Below, piece by piece: positions 39,766 through 51,901 of a stretch of 64,000 nt of DNA. The translations under genes were made by a program, and so were the position numbers. The notes beneath the pieces are model-generated. The model was not told where the DNA came from. It made no database searches and was given only the letters and a program-made list of their open reading frames with translations. This stretch comes from Roridomyces roridus (lineage: Eukaryota; Basidiomycota; Agaricomycetes; Agaricales; Mycenaceae). The DNA lies in the NCBI GenBank assembly GCA_029378245.1, contig JARKIF010000016.1, positions 558,001-622,000 of the forward strand, read 5' to 3'. The first letter of the stretch is position 1; each line of letters opens with the position of its first letter.

Positions 39766-40960
39766 TCAATGGTTGACCATGCCCAGAATCTCCATGACCT
39801 TCTCTCGCTCAATACCGTCCTTGTTCGTCGAGTGCGACAGCTCCGCAAACTCCTCCAACTGAGCGAGGGTCATGTTGGCCTTCATCTTGACCAAGCAGTA
39901 CGCCTCGGTGTTCAAAGGCAAGCGAAGCGGCATCTTGGGGAGCGAGGCGACCTGCATAATCGTCTTGCTTGCTTTGGAGACGTCGCCGTTGAAGGGGATA
40001 GTCTCGAGCATCGTGCGGACTTGAGAGGAGGGCGAGGTGGGCGAGGCGTAGGCGGGGTGTGAGGGCAGGATGGTCATGCTGCCGCCGCGCCATTCAGTGT
40101 CGAAACCTCCGGGCTCGATGATGCAGCCCTGGATGTTCCTGAATCCCCACGTCAATACTGGTGGCGCGGAAAGTGGAGAGCGTACCATTCGGGCAGGACT
40201 TCCTTGATAGCGGATTCGGTGAAACCTTCGATCGCTGCAAGAAAGTGAGCAATGTGCTGGAGATTCAGCGGCAGCATTACCAAACTTGGCGGCACTGTAG
40301 AAAGCAAGGCACTGGTTTGCGCTGTAGCCTCCGACCGTGGAAATGTTGATGAAACGACCACCAGCGCCGTTGGGGTTGTCTTCACGGAAGAAACGGATGG
40401 CCCTGCACGAATAAATATGCAAAAAGCACGTAAGAAACGCGAACTCACTCCTTGGTAACGTATACAGAACCCCAGAAATTCACGTCGAACTGTTCTCGGG
40501 CGTCTTTCTCGGGAGTCCCTTCGATCTCGCTCAAAAGGCCCTAAGAAAAGTCGATACAAGATCCCTTGCAAAATTTCAGAGCTCACGAAGCCCGCATTGT
40601 TGACCACAACAGAGACGAGTCCTACACATAGTAATGAACAAGTGAGGTGCATATGAAAAGGAATTATACACACCAAAGTGCTCCTTGGCAGCATTAAAGG
40701 CAGCGACGACCTCGTCGGGTTTGGTAACGTCAAGGCGGGTAACCAGGAGCTGATCGGCGGGGTATTTCGCTTGGAGCTCCTTGAGAACCTCTGGCTTGCG
40801 CAGAGTCGCGACGGCGCGCTCGCCAGCTGCGAGAACTGTTTCGAGGAGGTTACGTCCGAGGCCAGAGGAAGAACCGGTAACTGGACGCGCGCGATGAGTT
40901 GGCGAGCGGGGATGAGTTGATGCTACACGTACTGAACCAGACACGAGAAGGGCTTGCCAT
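39766..40960 (-). CDS. Classical short-chain dehydrogenase/reductase (SDR-1)
   Basis: NAD(P)-dependent oxidoreductase. A short first exon (MASPSRVWF) is spliced to ITGSSSGLGRNLL, giving the TGxxxGxG cofactor loop. It is followed by LDVTKPDEV (Asp contacting adenine), VVVNNAGF, ISTVGGYSANQ and the catalytic YSAAK (Tyr-x-x-x-Lys). The C-terminal extension beyond a minimal SDR (about 70 residues after IIEPGGFDTEW) is typical of fungal oxidoreductases annotated as ketoreductases. All introns examined keep the frame. It converges on IND1, with 19 bp between stop codons. The substrate is unknown. Confidence 0.9.
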
Positions 40961-42060
40961 GATTGGATGTGAAGGTAGACGAAGAGATGAGGGGAGTACA
41001 ATCAAGAGTCTTTATGGTGAATGTGAAGGGTAGACGAAAGGACGGCTCAGGGGAATTCCATCAAAGGCCCAACCCTACCTCGACGGCCGTTCGACCACTC
41101 TTTTATGGAAGTCTTGACAGCCGCGCGGCCAAGACGCGACTAGAAACACCACTATTGAATGGGCTGCCGAGCAAGCATGGTAGGGATGCAGTTGGAATGG
41201 AAAATTATCGTGGTCTGTCGAGAGAGACTAAGGCCCTGATCGGGTGCTGCGGCTAACTAGCCGCACTCCGCCAAAAGTCAGCCGTATGGCTGTGGCTTCG
41301 GTTCAGCGTGACAGACCGCTCTAGAACCATCATTTGTTCTGCTGATGGTATCCATGAGCATTGCGTGCTTTGGTCGTTGCCTACGGTGTCTCGGTGTCAT
41401 CCCGCCCCTTCCCGCCCTCTCCCGCCTTCGATAAAATAGTGTAGCAAAGCTGATACAATGCCACCTTCAAAACATTTTCTTGACTGAGATACAGCAGACT
41501 ATACATTTCCCCCATTCACGAAGTCCGCTCAAGGTTGAGGCACTTCACCAACTTTTCAGTTTTTTTGTGCTGCCATCAACAGTGAGCAAGGGCTGTCTGA
41601 AAATGTTGCTGGTATCTGATCCGTGATCTGAGAATTGTTTGACAGCAGTGACTGATGTGACGATTCTGGCTACGGCTAGCTAGCCCCGGCACCCGATCGG
41701 GGCCTAAAGTGAACCGTATCCGGCGTCAATCACGCGTCTTTCTCGTCGCCCATCACGCCGCCGCCTGGTCCGCTACTTTCACGTCGCCGACTTGAAACGA
41801 TTTGCTACTGCCAGCTGGATGCACCTACTCTTTAGGTTTGGATCGAATCAGGTTTGGACGGTCGGAGCTGCATCGGTTTGGTCAACTCCAAGTTTCCTCG
41901 GAGTAATTTCCTGCTCGTCTTTCCGCACCCACCGTCGGCCGAACAACGTTGGATATCCGTACAACACAGTCAATGCAAGAGCTTAGCTTTGTTTTAGCAT
42001 TGGGGTCGTTGTGTACGAGACTCCAATGCGGACGCACCTTCACTATTTATTCAGAGGTCC
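40961..42060. other. Gene-poor interval hosting a TIR element
   Basis: 1.1 kb between divergent SDR-1 and zinc-finger paralogue 2. Apart from the element at 41232-41704 no gene is supported. The remaining 350 bp before 42061 should be the zinc-finger promoter. Confidence 0.6.
41232..41704. mobile_element. MITE-like element with about 32-bp inverted repeats and TAA target duplication
   Basis: The left end GGCCCTGATCGGGTGC and the reverse complement of the right end GGCCCCGATCGGGTGC match, and the match continues through GGCTA(A/G)CTAGCCG, about 32 bp with four or five mismatches. Both ends are flanked by TAA (41229-41231 and 41705-41707). A 3-bp TWA duplication and GG-starting ends fit PIF/Harbinger-type elements. 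The 473-bp interior has no coding capacity, so it would be non-autonomous. It lies 357 bp upstream of zinc-finger paralogue 2. Confidence 0.75.
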
Positions 42061-43114
42061 ATGTCGACTGTACTCGCCATGATTCTCAACTTTCCTCTCC
42101 AACACCTCCTTGTTTCGCAACTCGACATCGGTCTCAACGCCGACGGTCATATGTCCTGTAGATTCAAACCGAATCCTCACGATAGGACCGACTTTCTGGC
42201 CCACGAAGGCTTGATTCTCAATCTTGAGAGTCTACAGACCGGGGAGGGCCACATGATCAGTTTTTCAGCGTCGCCCGACGAGAGCTATCTACTTTCGACC
42301 CCGGGCGACTCCTCTCCTGCTTTGGACGATTTGTGGTCCACCACATCCGGAACGTCACTTCAAGTCCAAGAGACGGCACCGCAGCATTACTCTTCCGCAT
42401 ACAGTGAGGCCGTGTCCTCTTTTCTTCTCCAGGACGGAGACTTGGACTTTGACCCGGCATCTGAGGTCAATGCCCGCCATTTCTCGGAGTGTGCGTTCTT
42501 TCTTGTTGCTCGTCATTCGATACTCAATTCTTTCTAGTAATGCAGACCGTGCCAGTGGCATATGCCGACTATCAGTTAGACAGAAACGAGGTGGCTCTGC
42601 TGTCTCCCCTTCCCATCGACTCCGACATGTGCTCCCCATCCAATTCCCATTCCGATCCCGCCTCACCCTCCAACCTGACCTTTATCGCCACTAACTGGTC
42701 ATCCCCAGAAAAACGATTCCTGGAACAGACCCCTTCAAAGTCAAAACGTAGCGCGCAATACCCGTGTCTCCATCCGCGTTGTGAGCGGGTACTCACGAGC
42801 CCATACACGCGACAGGTCCACATGCGCACACATCGGGTCAAACCCACCTTCCTCTGCACAATGGGCTGCGGCGAGGACTTTACGCGCCAACACGACCGCG
42901 AGCGCCATGAGGTTGCGCTGCATGGGAAAAAGTGCAAGCATACTTGTAAACGCTGCAAGCGCTTTTTCTCGAGTGACAAGATGCTTCTCAGACATGTCTG
43001 TCGTGGAAACAAACAGGGTGCGATTCGGTGGCCCTTAGGTATGTTTTCCGTTGTTTTGTTAAAACGAGTCTGATAGTGTCTATAGACGACGACTGCAAGC
43101 CGGATGTAGAGTGA
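42061..43114 (+). CDS. C2H2 zinc-finger protein, paralogue 2 of 3
   Basis: Exons 42061-42490, 42538-43038 and 43086-43114 total 960 nt, 319 aa. The N-terminal block LLVSQLDIGLNADGHMSCRF and the three zinc fingers (CLHPRCERVLTS; CTMGCGEDFTRQHDRERHEV; CKRCKRFFSSDKMLLRHVC) align with paralogues 1 and 3, and both introns sit at equivalent places. The start is 42061, or 42079 if the shorter form matching the paralogues is used. A TATA-like CACTATTTATTC lies directly upstream. It is a putative regulator. A decayed FAD-oxidase fragment lies about 0.6 kb downstream on the opposite strand. Confidence 0.85.
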
Positions 43115-43664
43115 ACCCGAGGGTGTCACAAATTATAGACTTAGACGGCAGCTAGAAACACCGACCTGTATCTCTACCCTAGATCAATGGTTCTGCATAA
43201 GACACCTCGGCGTTCTCAAGAAAGTGCAGGTGGAATGAGTCTATAGCTGTTGACCATACAAGTCCCAATGTGCCAGAAAAGCAGCGGCCGCAGCGCTCAC
43301 CTTCGTGTCTCAGCTGGCAGTCACTGTGAAGGTACCTGCGTACGAAACCCAAGCGAAATGTGTGACATGATACTATTCTGCATGAGAGGAATTTTTTTAT
43401 GTTTCTCTATTTCTCTGAGGCGTGGCCAGGGGCGGGCAGTGGCGGAGGAGATCAGACTTTGAGGATCGCAAGGATAGATAAATTAAAATGTAAATCCGAG
43501 AACTCCATTGAAGTTCGAAATTGGCGAGAAATTCTTGAGGATAAGGCCAGCAAGGAGATGAAGCCCTGTAAAATCGCCAATAGTCTAATCCAGGCTTGCG
43601 TTTTTATGAACCCAGGAAGTAGGTCGAAGTCGACGGAACAGGTTCCAGATATAAACCGTGTGCA

Positions 43665-43800
43665 TCCACATGAAAGCGAAGTACCTACCGGCCTCGGAGG
43701 GGTATAGTAAGTTGTAACCGGAACCGCTCGTAGAAAGGTCCAAGAGAGAGACGAATGCCTCGGGGGTGGCGACGAGAGCCTCGAACTCGGGTGTTTTGCA
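43665..43800 (-). pseudogene. Relic of a BBE-type FAD-linked oxidase
   Basis: Reverse-strand reading gives FEALVATPEAFVSLLDL, then GSGYNLLYPSEAGRYFAF. This matches the intact oxidase at 49261-51324 (FEALTATPDAFVSLLDL; WSGYYPFEAGSYFAL) in protein and at the nucleotide level, with a gap in between. The frame cannot be extended in either direction, and no FAD-binding domain is present. It lies convergent to zinc-finger paralogue 2, mirroring the intact oxidase and paralogue 3. Confidence 0.75.
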
Positions 43801-45119
43801 CAAGACGGAAAGCTACGAGTCCAAACGAGGGTCATCTCAGTTGTTGACGGTGACAAGCTATGATTGTTCAAGTTCAACTTGACGGTTGAAATCACGGCGA
43901 TCAAAAATGTTCGATCTCTCTTCAAGTCAACTCCCATGTTCCCTCTTCAGTTTTCGAGGTGCTGTGCTTAGTCCGCTTAGTCCTCAGCACGGCGAGATAG
44001 GACACGCACCGATACATGACTCTGCGACTACATGACGTATCGCGGGCGAATTGGAATTGTGAGGCCAGCGTCACGAGGTAGACGAGCTCGCGAGGGGTTC
44101 GAAATGGCTCAGCCTGGTCGCTGCGCGGCGAGAAGATGTGCGACCTGCGACCTGCTCTTCCGGCGCCGTCAAGCACCTCACCTGCCACTCTCGACTCCTC
44201 TGCCCTCCGACGGATCCACATCGCCCTCTCCCCCAACTTCCTCTCCACTCCGCCTGATTGCCTCATGCTTAATCGTACCCAATTGCAATCCTCACCGCAG
44301 GTACAACGAGTTGGAACTTCAAAGGGCGCAAGCCTCTTGTGACCCTGCGCATCGATTGTCGACTGGAAGTTGTTCATCGAGTTGGACGAGTTGGTCAGGT
44401 CGTACTTATTCCATGGTTTTTTCCGAAAGAATTCCATCTAGCCCTTGTACGCCTACCGGCCCTAATACCCAACCAAGACACTCGCAACAGCCTCTTCATT
44501 TGTAACATACCGCGGCAGTGTCATCGTCCTATAGCTGCTGTAGTCCGGTGGTACAGACTCACCCGTGTAATCCCCCGCCCGCATGGCGAAGCTGCTCCGA
44601 ACCAAGTCAGGAATGCGGTCAGAAATCGACGCTGTATGTACGTACTACCGCTGTAACCACGGCGTTCTCGTCTCGTTCTCGTGCAACGGTCGACTCTGGA
44701 ATATATGTGCAGGGCCGGGGCCGCCGTAAGTTGGGTCGGTGACGAGCAGCGGATGGGTCGGGCCGCGTTCGCCGTGTGCGTTACGTCGAAGGTGGTTCCA
44801 TACGGCTTTGCCTGGGGCAGTCTGAGCTGTATGTCCTCGTTAAGTTATCTAGAGAATAAGCTGAGTAGGGACGGACTGGGTAGGATGCCCACACGCTCCC
44901 CGCCGAGCGAGACCTCCTCGATAAGCGCTTTGAACGGATCTGCCGCGACTTGGAGGATATGGCCACGGCCGCTGCTCCGAGTTCAAGGACAGGGATGAGA
45001 TGGCATGTGGCAATGGACGCACGTAACCCTGAGATAAAATACCAGCCCTCTCAATTTCATCAGGACGCGTGCGGAGGATGCGCCTCGTAGGTATTTCCTG
45101 TAGCCCTTCAAGGTGCCGT

Positions 45120-45265
45120 TCCTCTTGGATAGATAAGAGAAGGACACACGCGACAATGTAGCCGCTCAAGATCTCCTCGATGGCGAGGACGGCGTCGGGG
45201 CCAGTACACTGGTCGAAGTACTTGGCGATATTGGACTGGGTGAGCATGTGCTCTAGAGAGAGGGA
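45120..45265 (-). pseudogene. Unassigned coding-like fragment
   Basis: A 33-codon stretch (AKYFDQCTGPDAVLAIEEIL and neighbours) has the C-ending codon bias of local genes and starts after a plausible acceptor (CTCTCTCTAG). It ends in a possible donor, after which NGTLKGYRKYLRG can be read. I do not recognise a family and cannot build an intact gene. It may be a remnant or an exon of an unrecognised gene. Confidence 0.25.
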
Positions 45266-45698
45266 GGGCTGATGGGATTACGGTCGGTCATATCTTGCAT
45301 TCGCGCCGATTCGCCTCCGACCCGCAGGGCTCTTCCAGGTTTCTTCGGTTATTCTGACACGGCAAAACGAGATATTCAAGCTGCGAGACCGCTCGTTCCA
45401 AGCGCGAGTTGAATCTGCGCCGCGGCGTCCTTCCAGCTGGTTAAATTGTAGGCGGAGTCGGCTGGGGAAAACCAAGGTCCAGACGCCGTTTAGAAGAAAA
45501 CCGAATGACGCTTTCGATTCATTTTGCTCCACTGACTTGCCACTGACCCTAGAGGCATCAGTGACGATCAAGATGTACTGATATGATCACTGACCCGCAC
45601 TTCGTCCGCATGGGTGTACTGTCGCAGATCCGGCTGATGCCCGCGTTTCGACCCGAAATTCTTATCTGGTATGACGGGATATGGTGGAAAAATTCGTC

Positions 45699-45722
45699 GG
45701 AAGGAAGGAAGGAAGGAAGGAA
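45699..45722. repeat. (GGAA)6 microsatellite
   Basis: Six tandem GGAA units in intergenic DNA. Confidence 0.9.
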
Positions 45723-46200
45723 TTAGGTGATGTTGCTTTCGCGTTTTCTGGAAAATGAATTGTATTTGAACGTGTATATTCGATGGTCTCTCCTACAGAC
45801 CGTCCAGCTTCAACACGTTCATATGTGGACTCGTGTGGACCTCCCGAAGCTTCGGTGTCGGCTATCAGGCCAACTATCAGTTTATCACCAAGAGAACTCA
45901 ACACGGTGACCGGCCAAGGCGGAGTCCTAAGTGAATGAAATATGGAATATGTTGTGGACAAGAGTCGTATACGGATACGGATACGAGGCTGCGTCTCTAT
46001 GGCTCCAAAGACGGAATGAACGGTCACCAAGGTTTGAGCAAGGCAATACTGATCGAACGTGGTGGAGCCTTGGAAGCCGTCGAAGCACGCCGCTGACCAA
46101 CTACCAAACTGGGACTCTCGAGAAGATCCTCAAAAGAAAATGCTACGCCGTTGTCAACGTTCACCTTTCTCCTCCTTCTTCCCACTCTTCATTCACCACC

Positions 46201-47343
46201 ATGTCGTCTACCTGGACCAATATGTTCCCGCCCAAGGCCAAGTGGAGTGCCAACCAGATTCCTGACCTCACTGGCAAGGTCGCCTTCATCACTGGTGGCA
46301 CTGGCGGTATCGGCAAAGAAACCGCAAAGATCCTGCTGAGCAAAAACGCTAAGGTCTACATCGCTGGCCGGGGTGTGAGCGGTGGCGAGCAGGCCGTCAA
46401 GGAGCTCGCCCAGTCCACGGGCAACACGCCCATTTTCGTCAAGCTTGACCTCGCCGACCTCAAGGCGGTCAAGGCTGCTGCGGAGGAGTACAAGAGGTGC
46501 GTCTGTTTCTTCATCTTCTTGCGTCAAGGGACTCATCTCGATTCTAGCAAGGAATCCAAGCTCGATATCTTGTTCAACAACGGGTGGGTCTGCTCCCTTG
46601 TTCGCTCTTTTTTCACTCAAAGTATCTTGTAGCGGTGTCATGTTCCCGCCAGTCGACAAGCTGACCGTCGACGGCTATGACCTCCAGTTCGGCACCAACG
46701 TTGTTGGCCACTTCTACCTCACCAAACTGCTACTCCCCGAACTGCTCGCTGGTGCCCAGTCGTCTCCGGACGGTCACGCCCGTGTTGTCAACACGTCGTC
46801 CATGGGCCACCAGCTGTTGTATCCCAACCTTTCCTTCGAGACGTTTAAAGACAGTCCCGAACGCCGGAAGCTCGGCGACAAGAAGCTCTACGGCCAGAGC
46901 AAATTCGGCAACGTCGTCTTCTCCAACGAACTCGCCCGGCGCTACGGCGACCAGGGCATCATCTCCATCTCGTTGCACCCCGGTAACATCAAGACGGACC
47001 TCGCACGCCACTCCTCACCCGCCGAGCGCGCGCTGACGGTGCGTATTAATACCCTGGCTTCTTCGGGCACGCCGCTGATGCATTAGTTTGCTTCTAGGGC
47101 TGGATGTTGTACCCCGTGCAGCTCGGTGTGCTGACCCAGCTGTATGCTGGCACGGCGCCGGAGGCGCTCAAGCTCAACGGCAAAGTAGGTCTTGCCCTTC
47201 TTCCCTGCTGCTCGTTCTGATCCCTATTCTTTCAGTACCTGATCCCGTGGGCGCGCGTCGGCAAAGCACACAAGGGAACCGACGACCCTGCTGTTGCCAC
47301 CAAGCTGTGGCAGTGGCTCGAAACGGAGACCAGCAATCTCTGA
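46201..47343 (+). CDS. Retinol-dehydrogenase-like SDR (SDR-2)
   Basis: NAD(P)-dependent oxidoreductase resembling WW-domain-oxidoreductase/RDH-type SDRs. Exons 46201-46496, 46548-46583, 46633-47038, 47098-47184 and 47236-47343 sum to 933 nt, 310 aa. The cofactor loop is [19 protein letters not shown] is rebuilt across two introns; [20 protein letters not shown] and VVNTSSMGH follow; the catalytic pair is in LYGQSKFGN; then [13 protein letters not shown] short hydrophilic C-terminus follows LIPWARVG. No frame break. The substrate is unknown; it could oxidise or reduce an alcohol/aldehyde made by the P450s. Confidence 0.92.
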
Positions 47344-49260
47344 TTGCATCCACTCATAGTCTGCACTAAACTACTTGCACATAGTCCACTGTCTTTTATC
47401 AGCCGGGTATACCCTCATTAGAACGCATTTTTTTTTTCCTCTCCTTATGTGGTGTGATGTGAATCTGATCGCCGATCACGGCTTTCTCCTTGACTCTGTC
47501 GCGGTCACGGCGGCAACTCTCGAATTACACCGCAACGCACCAACGGTCAGAGTTAGCGGACGTCACCATCCTTTGTCCGGCCTTACATTCCCCACGACGG
47601 GGTCTAAGACAGTGGGCACTCGACATTTCACGCTCCTTCCGCTCTCCGTCATCTTCCAAGCTACACGACGTTCAGAGACCTACCTTTTCCCACAATGCCA
47701 CCGCCTTCCTTGACCAGCTGCGTACGATTTCCTCCACTGCCGAAGTTGGAATGGCTCGTTCAGCTTACCCGCTGCTGAACCCACTGGCTTTCAACTGTGG
47801 TACTGTTGCCGCGGCAACTCTGACGAAAGGGAGAGGACCCGTGGCTCTTGCGCCGTCTCCGTTCTTACTTGCTCATTTTTCTTACACTGGCTCGCAAGCT
47901 ATCTCCCTCTCACCGCTCGCAACTCGCACTACGAAACCAGGAATCCACTGAACAGGAAGATTACGAGATTCACCCCGGTTTCGGTATATAAGTGGATGGA
48001 TGACCTCTGGCTCTAGGTGCGAGCCTCTTCAAGGCAACTTCAAGGTTGATTTTCTACCACAGAGCGCATTCGTACACAGAGGAAGACTCCTCAAGATCCA
48101 CCTCGGTGTCGGTACATAACGTCTTCCTTTCCCTTTGCAAGACCTGCTGACAGCGAATGTCGAGACGCCCCCGGTACAACGATATCCATTACCCCGTTTC
48201 TGGCGGCAGGGAACATAGCTCAGACTGGGGTAAATCAAGGACAATTACTACTTTCAGCCCCTTGTGCTGCTTGTGCTCTATACCGCGTTCCATTTCGGCG
48301 CTGAAACCTCAATCCCTCGGGCCACCATGCGGGTCCTTCCTGAAGAATACCGCACCCCACCTGCTTGTCTTGGTTAACAGTGTCACTCATGTCTCCACTC
48401 AGGTTCTGGGCCGGTAAATCGTTAAATCGGTCGAGAACGCACCGCTTCTTGACTCGGGCGGGGCCAACGCTCTAATGCTTAGAGCTGGGGATACGCAAAA
48501 CAGATTGCCAAGGGGTCTGGGCTCAACATCTTGATACCCTCGTGCATATGCTCTCGAAGATCATGCTTCCCGGATTTCGGACTGATTTCAGCCGGGCTAG
48601 CTACGATTCCGTCGCGACGGCTTTACCGACAAGAACGGGCGTCGCTGGGCGCTGTTCCCATTATATTCACCCATTTTGTCTACCCTAGACTCATCTGAAT
48701 CGACCCTACCCGATCTGATGCATCTTTCACAGCTGATCGACGCTTTCCGACGTACCCCACACTGGGGAATAGTACAGAATGTACTCGACGAATCAAAGTC
48801 ATGTTGAATTTCGTTGTTAGTATTGCGTTCTAGTGCGTCCGTGCAATTTCGCGACCCGAGAACCTTCGAGAACGTGAGTTGGATAAACGGGAATTCGAAG
48901 CGGGGAGTCGAGACTTGATCTCACGCGCCCAGACTGGAACAACGGATCAAAGTCCGTGAGAGTTTGTTTGGAAGAGGTGCGGGGTATCCTCACGTGGTTT
49001 GTTCAACCTTGTACCCTCTCAGTTCACTCCTTCGTGTCGTTTTGTGTACACTGCTTGCCGGAAACTGACCTTCCGGATTGGGAATACAAGATCGTTGTTA
49101 CCCGGTTTCATCATCTGGACCCTCTGCCAAGGGAGACTGCTTGACAAGTGGTTTGCGGGCGCTTAATTGTCACGAAACTTCGTTGGAGGTTACATATAAG
49201 GTAGGAACTCGAAGACGATGCAGCATCTAACTTTTCGCCGCGGTCGGGTTTTCTGTCAAG
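47344..49260. other. 1.9-kb gene-poor interval
   Basis: No intact gene is supported. A diverged direct repeat (ATTCACCCCGGTTTCGGTATATAAG near 47968 and ATCCACCTCGGTGTCGGTACATAAC near 48094) and a small perfect hairpin GCTCTAATGCTTAGAGC near 48469 are the only structures noticed. The last 200 bp should be the oxidase promoter. Confidence 0.45.
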
Positions 49261-51324
49261 ATGCTTGGTCTTGCACCCCTCCTCCTTTCTTTTGTTGCCC
49301 TTTCTTCTGCTTCAAACCCCTTTGACGCCAAAAAGCCCACAACTACTCCATGCACTACCCACACTGCCCAGTCCTCGACACCTACACATAATGTAGGCAA
49401 GGGCTGCAAGTGCACCTCCAGCGATAGTTGCTGGCCCAGCCAGTCCGAGTGGGATATTCTCTCTCGCCAGCTTTCCCATCCCGTTTTCAACGTTGTTCCC
49501 CCCGGCTACTATTGCCACGACCCCAACTATAACGCCGCCCTCTGCAATGCCGCCAAAGCCAACTCGGCCAACTCCATCTGGCGCTCTGACCAGCCTGGTG
49601 CCGAACAGTCCGACAATTGGGAGTTCATCCTTCCCGACGCCTGCCTCATCAATGGCGGCAACCAGTCGACTCCCTGCTCCCAGGGCCGTGTCCCCGCCAT
49701 CGGTGTCAACGCCACCACCGCCGCCGACGTCCAGATCGCCCTCAAATTCGCTTACGACCGCAACCTGAAGGTTCACATTAAGAACACTGGGTGCGTTCTC
49801 TCCTTCTTATTGTTCTGCTATGGTTCTGACGCCGTGTAGACACGATTTCCTCGGCCGTGGTCTTGGCCCTGGCTCGCTCATGATCTGGACGCACCACTTC
49901 CGGGGCCAGACCTTCAGCAAGAACTTCCAGTACGCTGTACGTGCCCAGCTCCGATTCATTCGTCTCGCTGATACCGTATTGTAGAACGGAAAGAAGAGCG
50001 GTTTCCCTTCCATCACTGTGCACCCGGGTGAGCAGTGGGTCGACACTTACGGATTCGCCGCCGAGAACAATGTCCTCATTTGCGGTGGTATCGGCCCCCT
50101 TGGCTCCGTCGGCTCTGGCGGTGGATGGCCTCTCGGTGGTGGCCACAACATTCTCTCCCGTCACTTCGGCATGGGTAAGTCGCGTCGGCCTTCTATTGAT
50201 GGTGATGCTGATTCTTTCCAAGGTGCTGACAACCTGCTCGAGCTCGACATTGTCCTCCCCAACGGCAAGCTCGTCACCGTCAACCAGTACCAGAACACCG
50301 ATTTGTTCTGGGCTGTGCGTGGTGGCGGAGGCCCCAGCTTCGGTGTCGCCGTTCGTCTCGTCCACAAGGTCCACCCGGACACCACGTTGTTCGCCTCCTT
50401 CTTCGAGGCCCTCACCGCCACCCCCGACGCGTTCGTCTCTCTCCTGGACCTTTTCCACGAGTCCCTTCCCGCTCTCTCCGACGCGGGTTGGTCCGGTTAC
50501 TACCCCTTCGAGGCCGGCAGCTACTTCGCTCTCATGTATCTACTGCCCGCTGGGAACACCACCTACAGTAACGCCACCATGGGTGTTTTCACCAAGGCCG
50601 CTGCTGCGATCCCCGGTGTGACCATCAAGACTGACGCCACGACGACCTACCCCGGCTACCAGAGTTGGTTCGACCAGAACATTCTCCACCCCGACCATGT
50701 CATCGGCTTCAACTACACTGGTAGTGCCGTCGCTGGTGTTGGTGTTGACACTGCCTCTTGGCTCTTGCCCCGCGACCTGTTCAGCAACAAGACCTCTGCG
50801 CACGCCATGTCCGAGGCCATCCTTGCTATGCCCGCTGGTATTGGCCAGTGCGTACCTTCTTTCCTTGCTTTCTCTTTTTGCTGATGTCGTTCTTCCAGGC
50901 ACGTTGCTGGTGGTGTTGTCGCTGAGACTGACCCTGACTTCAACGCCATTCACCCCTCGTGGCGCAAGTCCCTCGTTGACGTTTCCATCTTCGGTGCCTG
51001 GGCAGACAACGCCACCCAGCCCGACGTTAACGTCGTCCGCCAGGGTGTGACCGACTTGCTTGCTCCCCTTCGTGACCTCACTCCCGGTGTTGCCGGTGGT
51101 CAGTACCTCAACGAGGTAAGCCTTGTTATTTTCCGTTTTGTTCTCCAGCTGACCACGACTTGTAGCCTGACCTCCTCGTCCCTGACTGGCCCCACGCCAA
51201 CTGGGGCTACCACTACGAGCGCCTGCTCACTATCAAGAAGAAGTACGACCCCACGAACCAGCTCCTCGTTGTCCAGGGTGTTGGTTCCGACGGCTGGGAT
51301 TCCGAGCAGATTTGCCCTCTCTAA
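49261..51324 (+). CDS. Secreted FAD-linked oxidoreductase (BBE/PCMH type)
   Basis: Flavin oxidase of the berberine-bridge-enzyme-like family; such enzymes oxidise alcohols, sugars or pathway intermediates. Exons 49261-49790, 49840-49936, 49985-50174, 50223-50847, 50899-51115 and 51166-51324 sum to 1818 nt, 605 aa. A signal peptide (MLGLAPLLLSFVALSSA) is followed by a Cys-rich N-terminus. HIKNTGHDFLGRG, created across intron 1, contains the His expected to bind FAD covalently. Then come GGGWPLGGGHNILSR, DLFWAVRGGGGPSFGV and the C-terminal BBE segment NWGYHYERLLTIKKKYDPTN. It converges on zinc-finger paralogue 3. A degraded relative is at 43.7 kb. Confidence 0.93.
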
Positions 51325-51901
51325 ATTTGTGCACGTCTTGCCCCGCCTCGGCTTTGTATGACTGGTGGACTCCGCTGTCCCCTTAAGACACGGTCTCCGC
51401 GTCCAATCGCTCTTGTCTCTATTTATTTTATTTATTTAACGAGGTCCATGGGGTTTTCGATTTCTTTCTTGAATCCTGGATAATCTACAATCCGCAATAA
51501 TTGTACATTACATCCTCGACTTTGCAATTTGACATTTGTTTCTTCTTCTGCTTTCGTTGGCGTTGCCAAGGGTAAAATTACCCATGGATTGCTCTGTGAA
51601 CTTGGTCAGTTGTCGTACTGCAACGCTACCAAAGCGAGCGAAGCCTCCCAGAGCGCTCCGACTTCCGCGTCGCCGTCTGGTCTGGACCTTCCTGCGCGAA
51701 GAAACAATTCAAGAAAAGATGGACCCGAAACGCGGAGCTATCTTGACCAAATTCCAATGTCGGTCACAGTACAACAAAAATCGTCATTATGGTACCAACT
51801 ACAGAGCCCCCCAATTACTACAATGATAGGTAGAATAAGTTAGTACTTTATACAGTTTATATGGTATGATCCAGATACAGTTACATCGAAAGCGCGTCGG
51901 G
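51325..51901. other. Spacer between converging genes
   Basis: 577 bp containing the 3' ends of the oxidase and zinc-finger paralogue 3. Short open frames have no recognisable content. Confidence 0.45.

Larger units (their letters stand above)
43115..46200. other. 3-kb gene-poor interval with decayed coding fragments
   Basis: Contains the FAD-oxidase relic near 43.7 kb, a coding-like segment near 45.2 kb and a GGAA microsatellite at 45699. No intact gene can be supported on either strand. Confidence 0.55.

Noticed and set aside
48469..48485. Perfect hairpin GCTCTAATGCTTAGAGC as a possible terminator or element
   Set aside because: A lone 7-bp stem is expected by chance in a eukaryotic intergenic region; nothing links it to a transcript.
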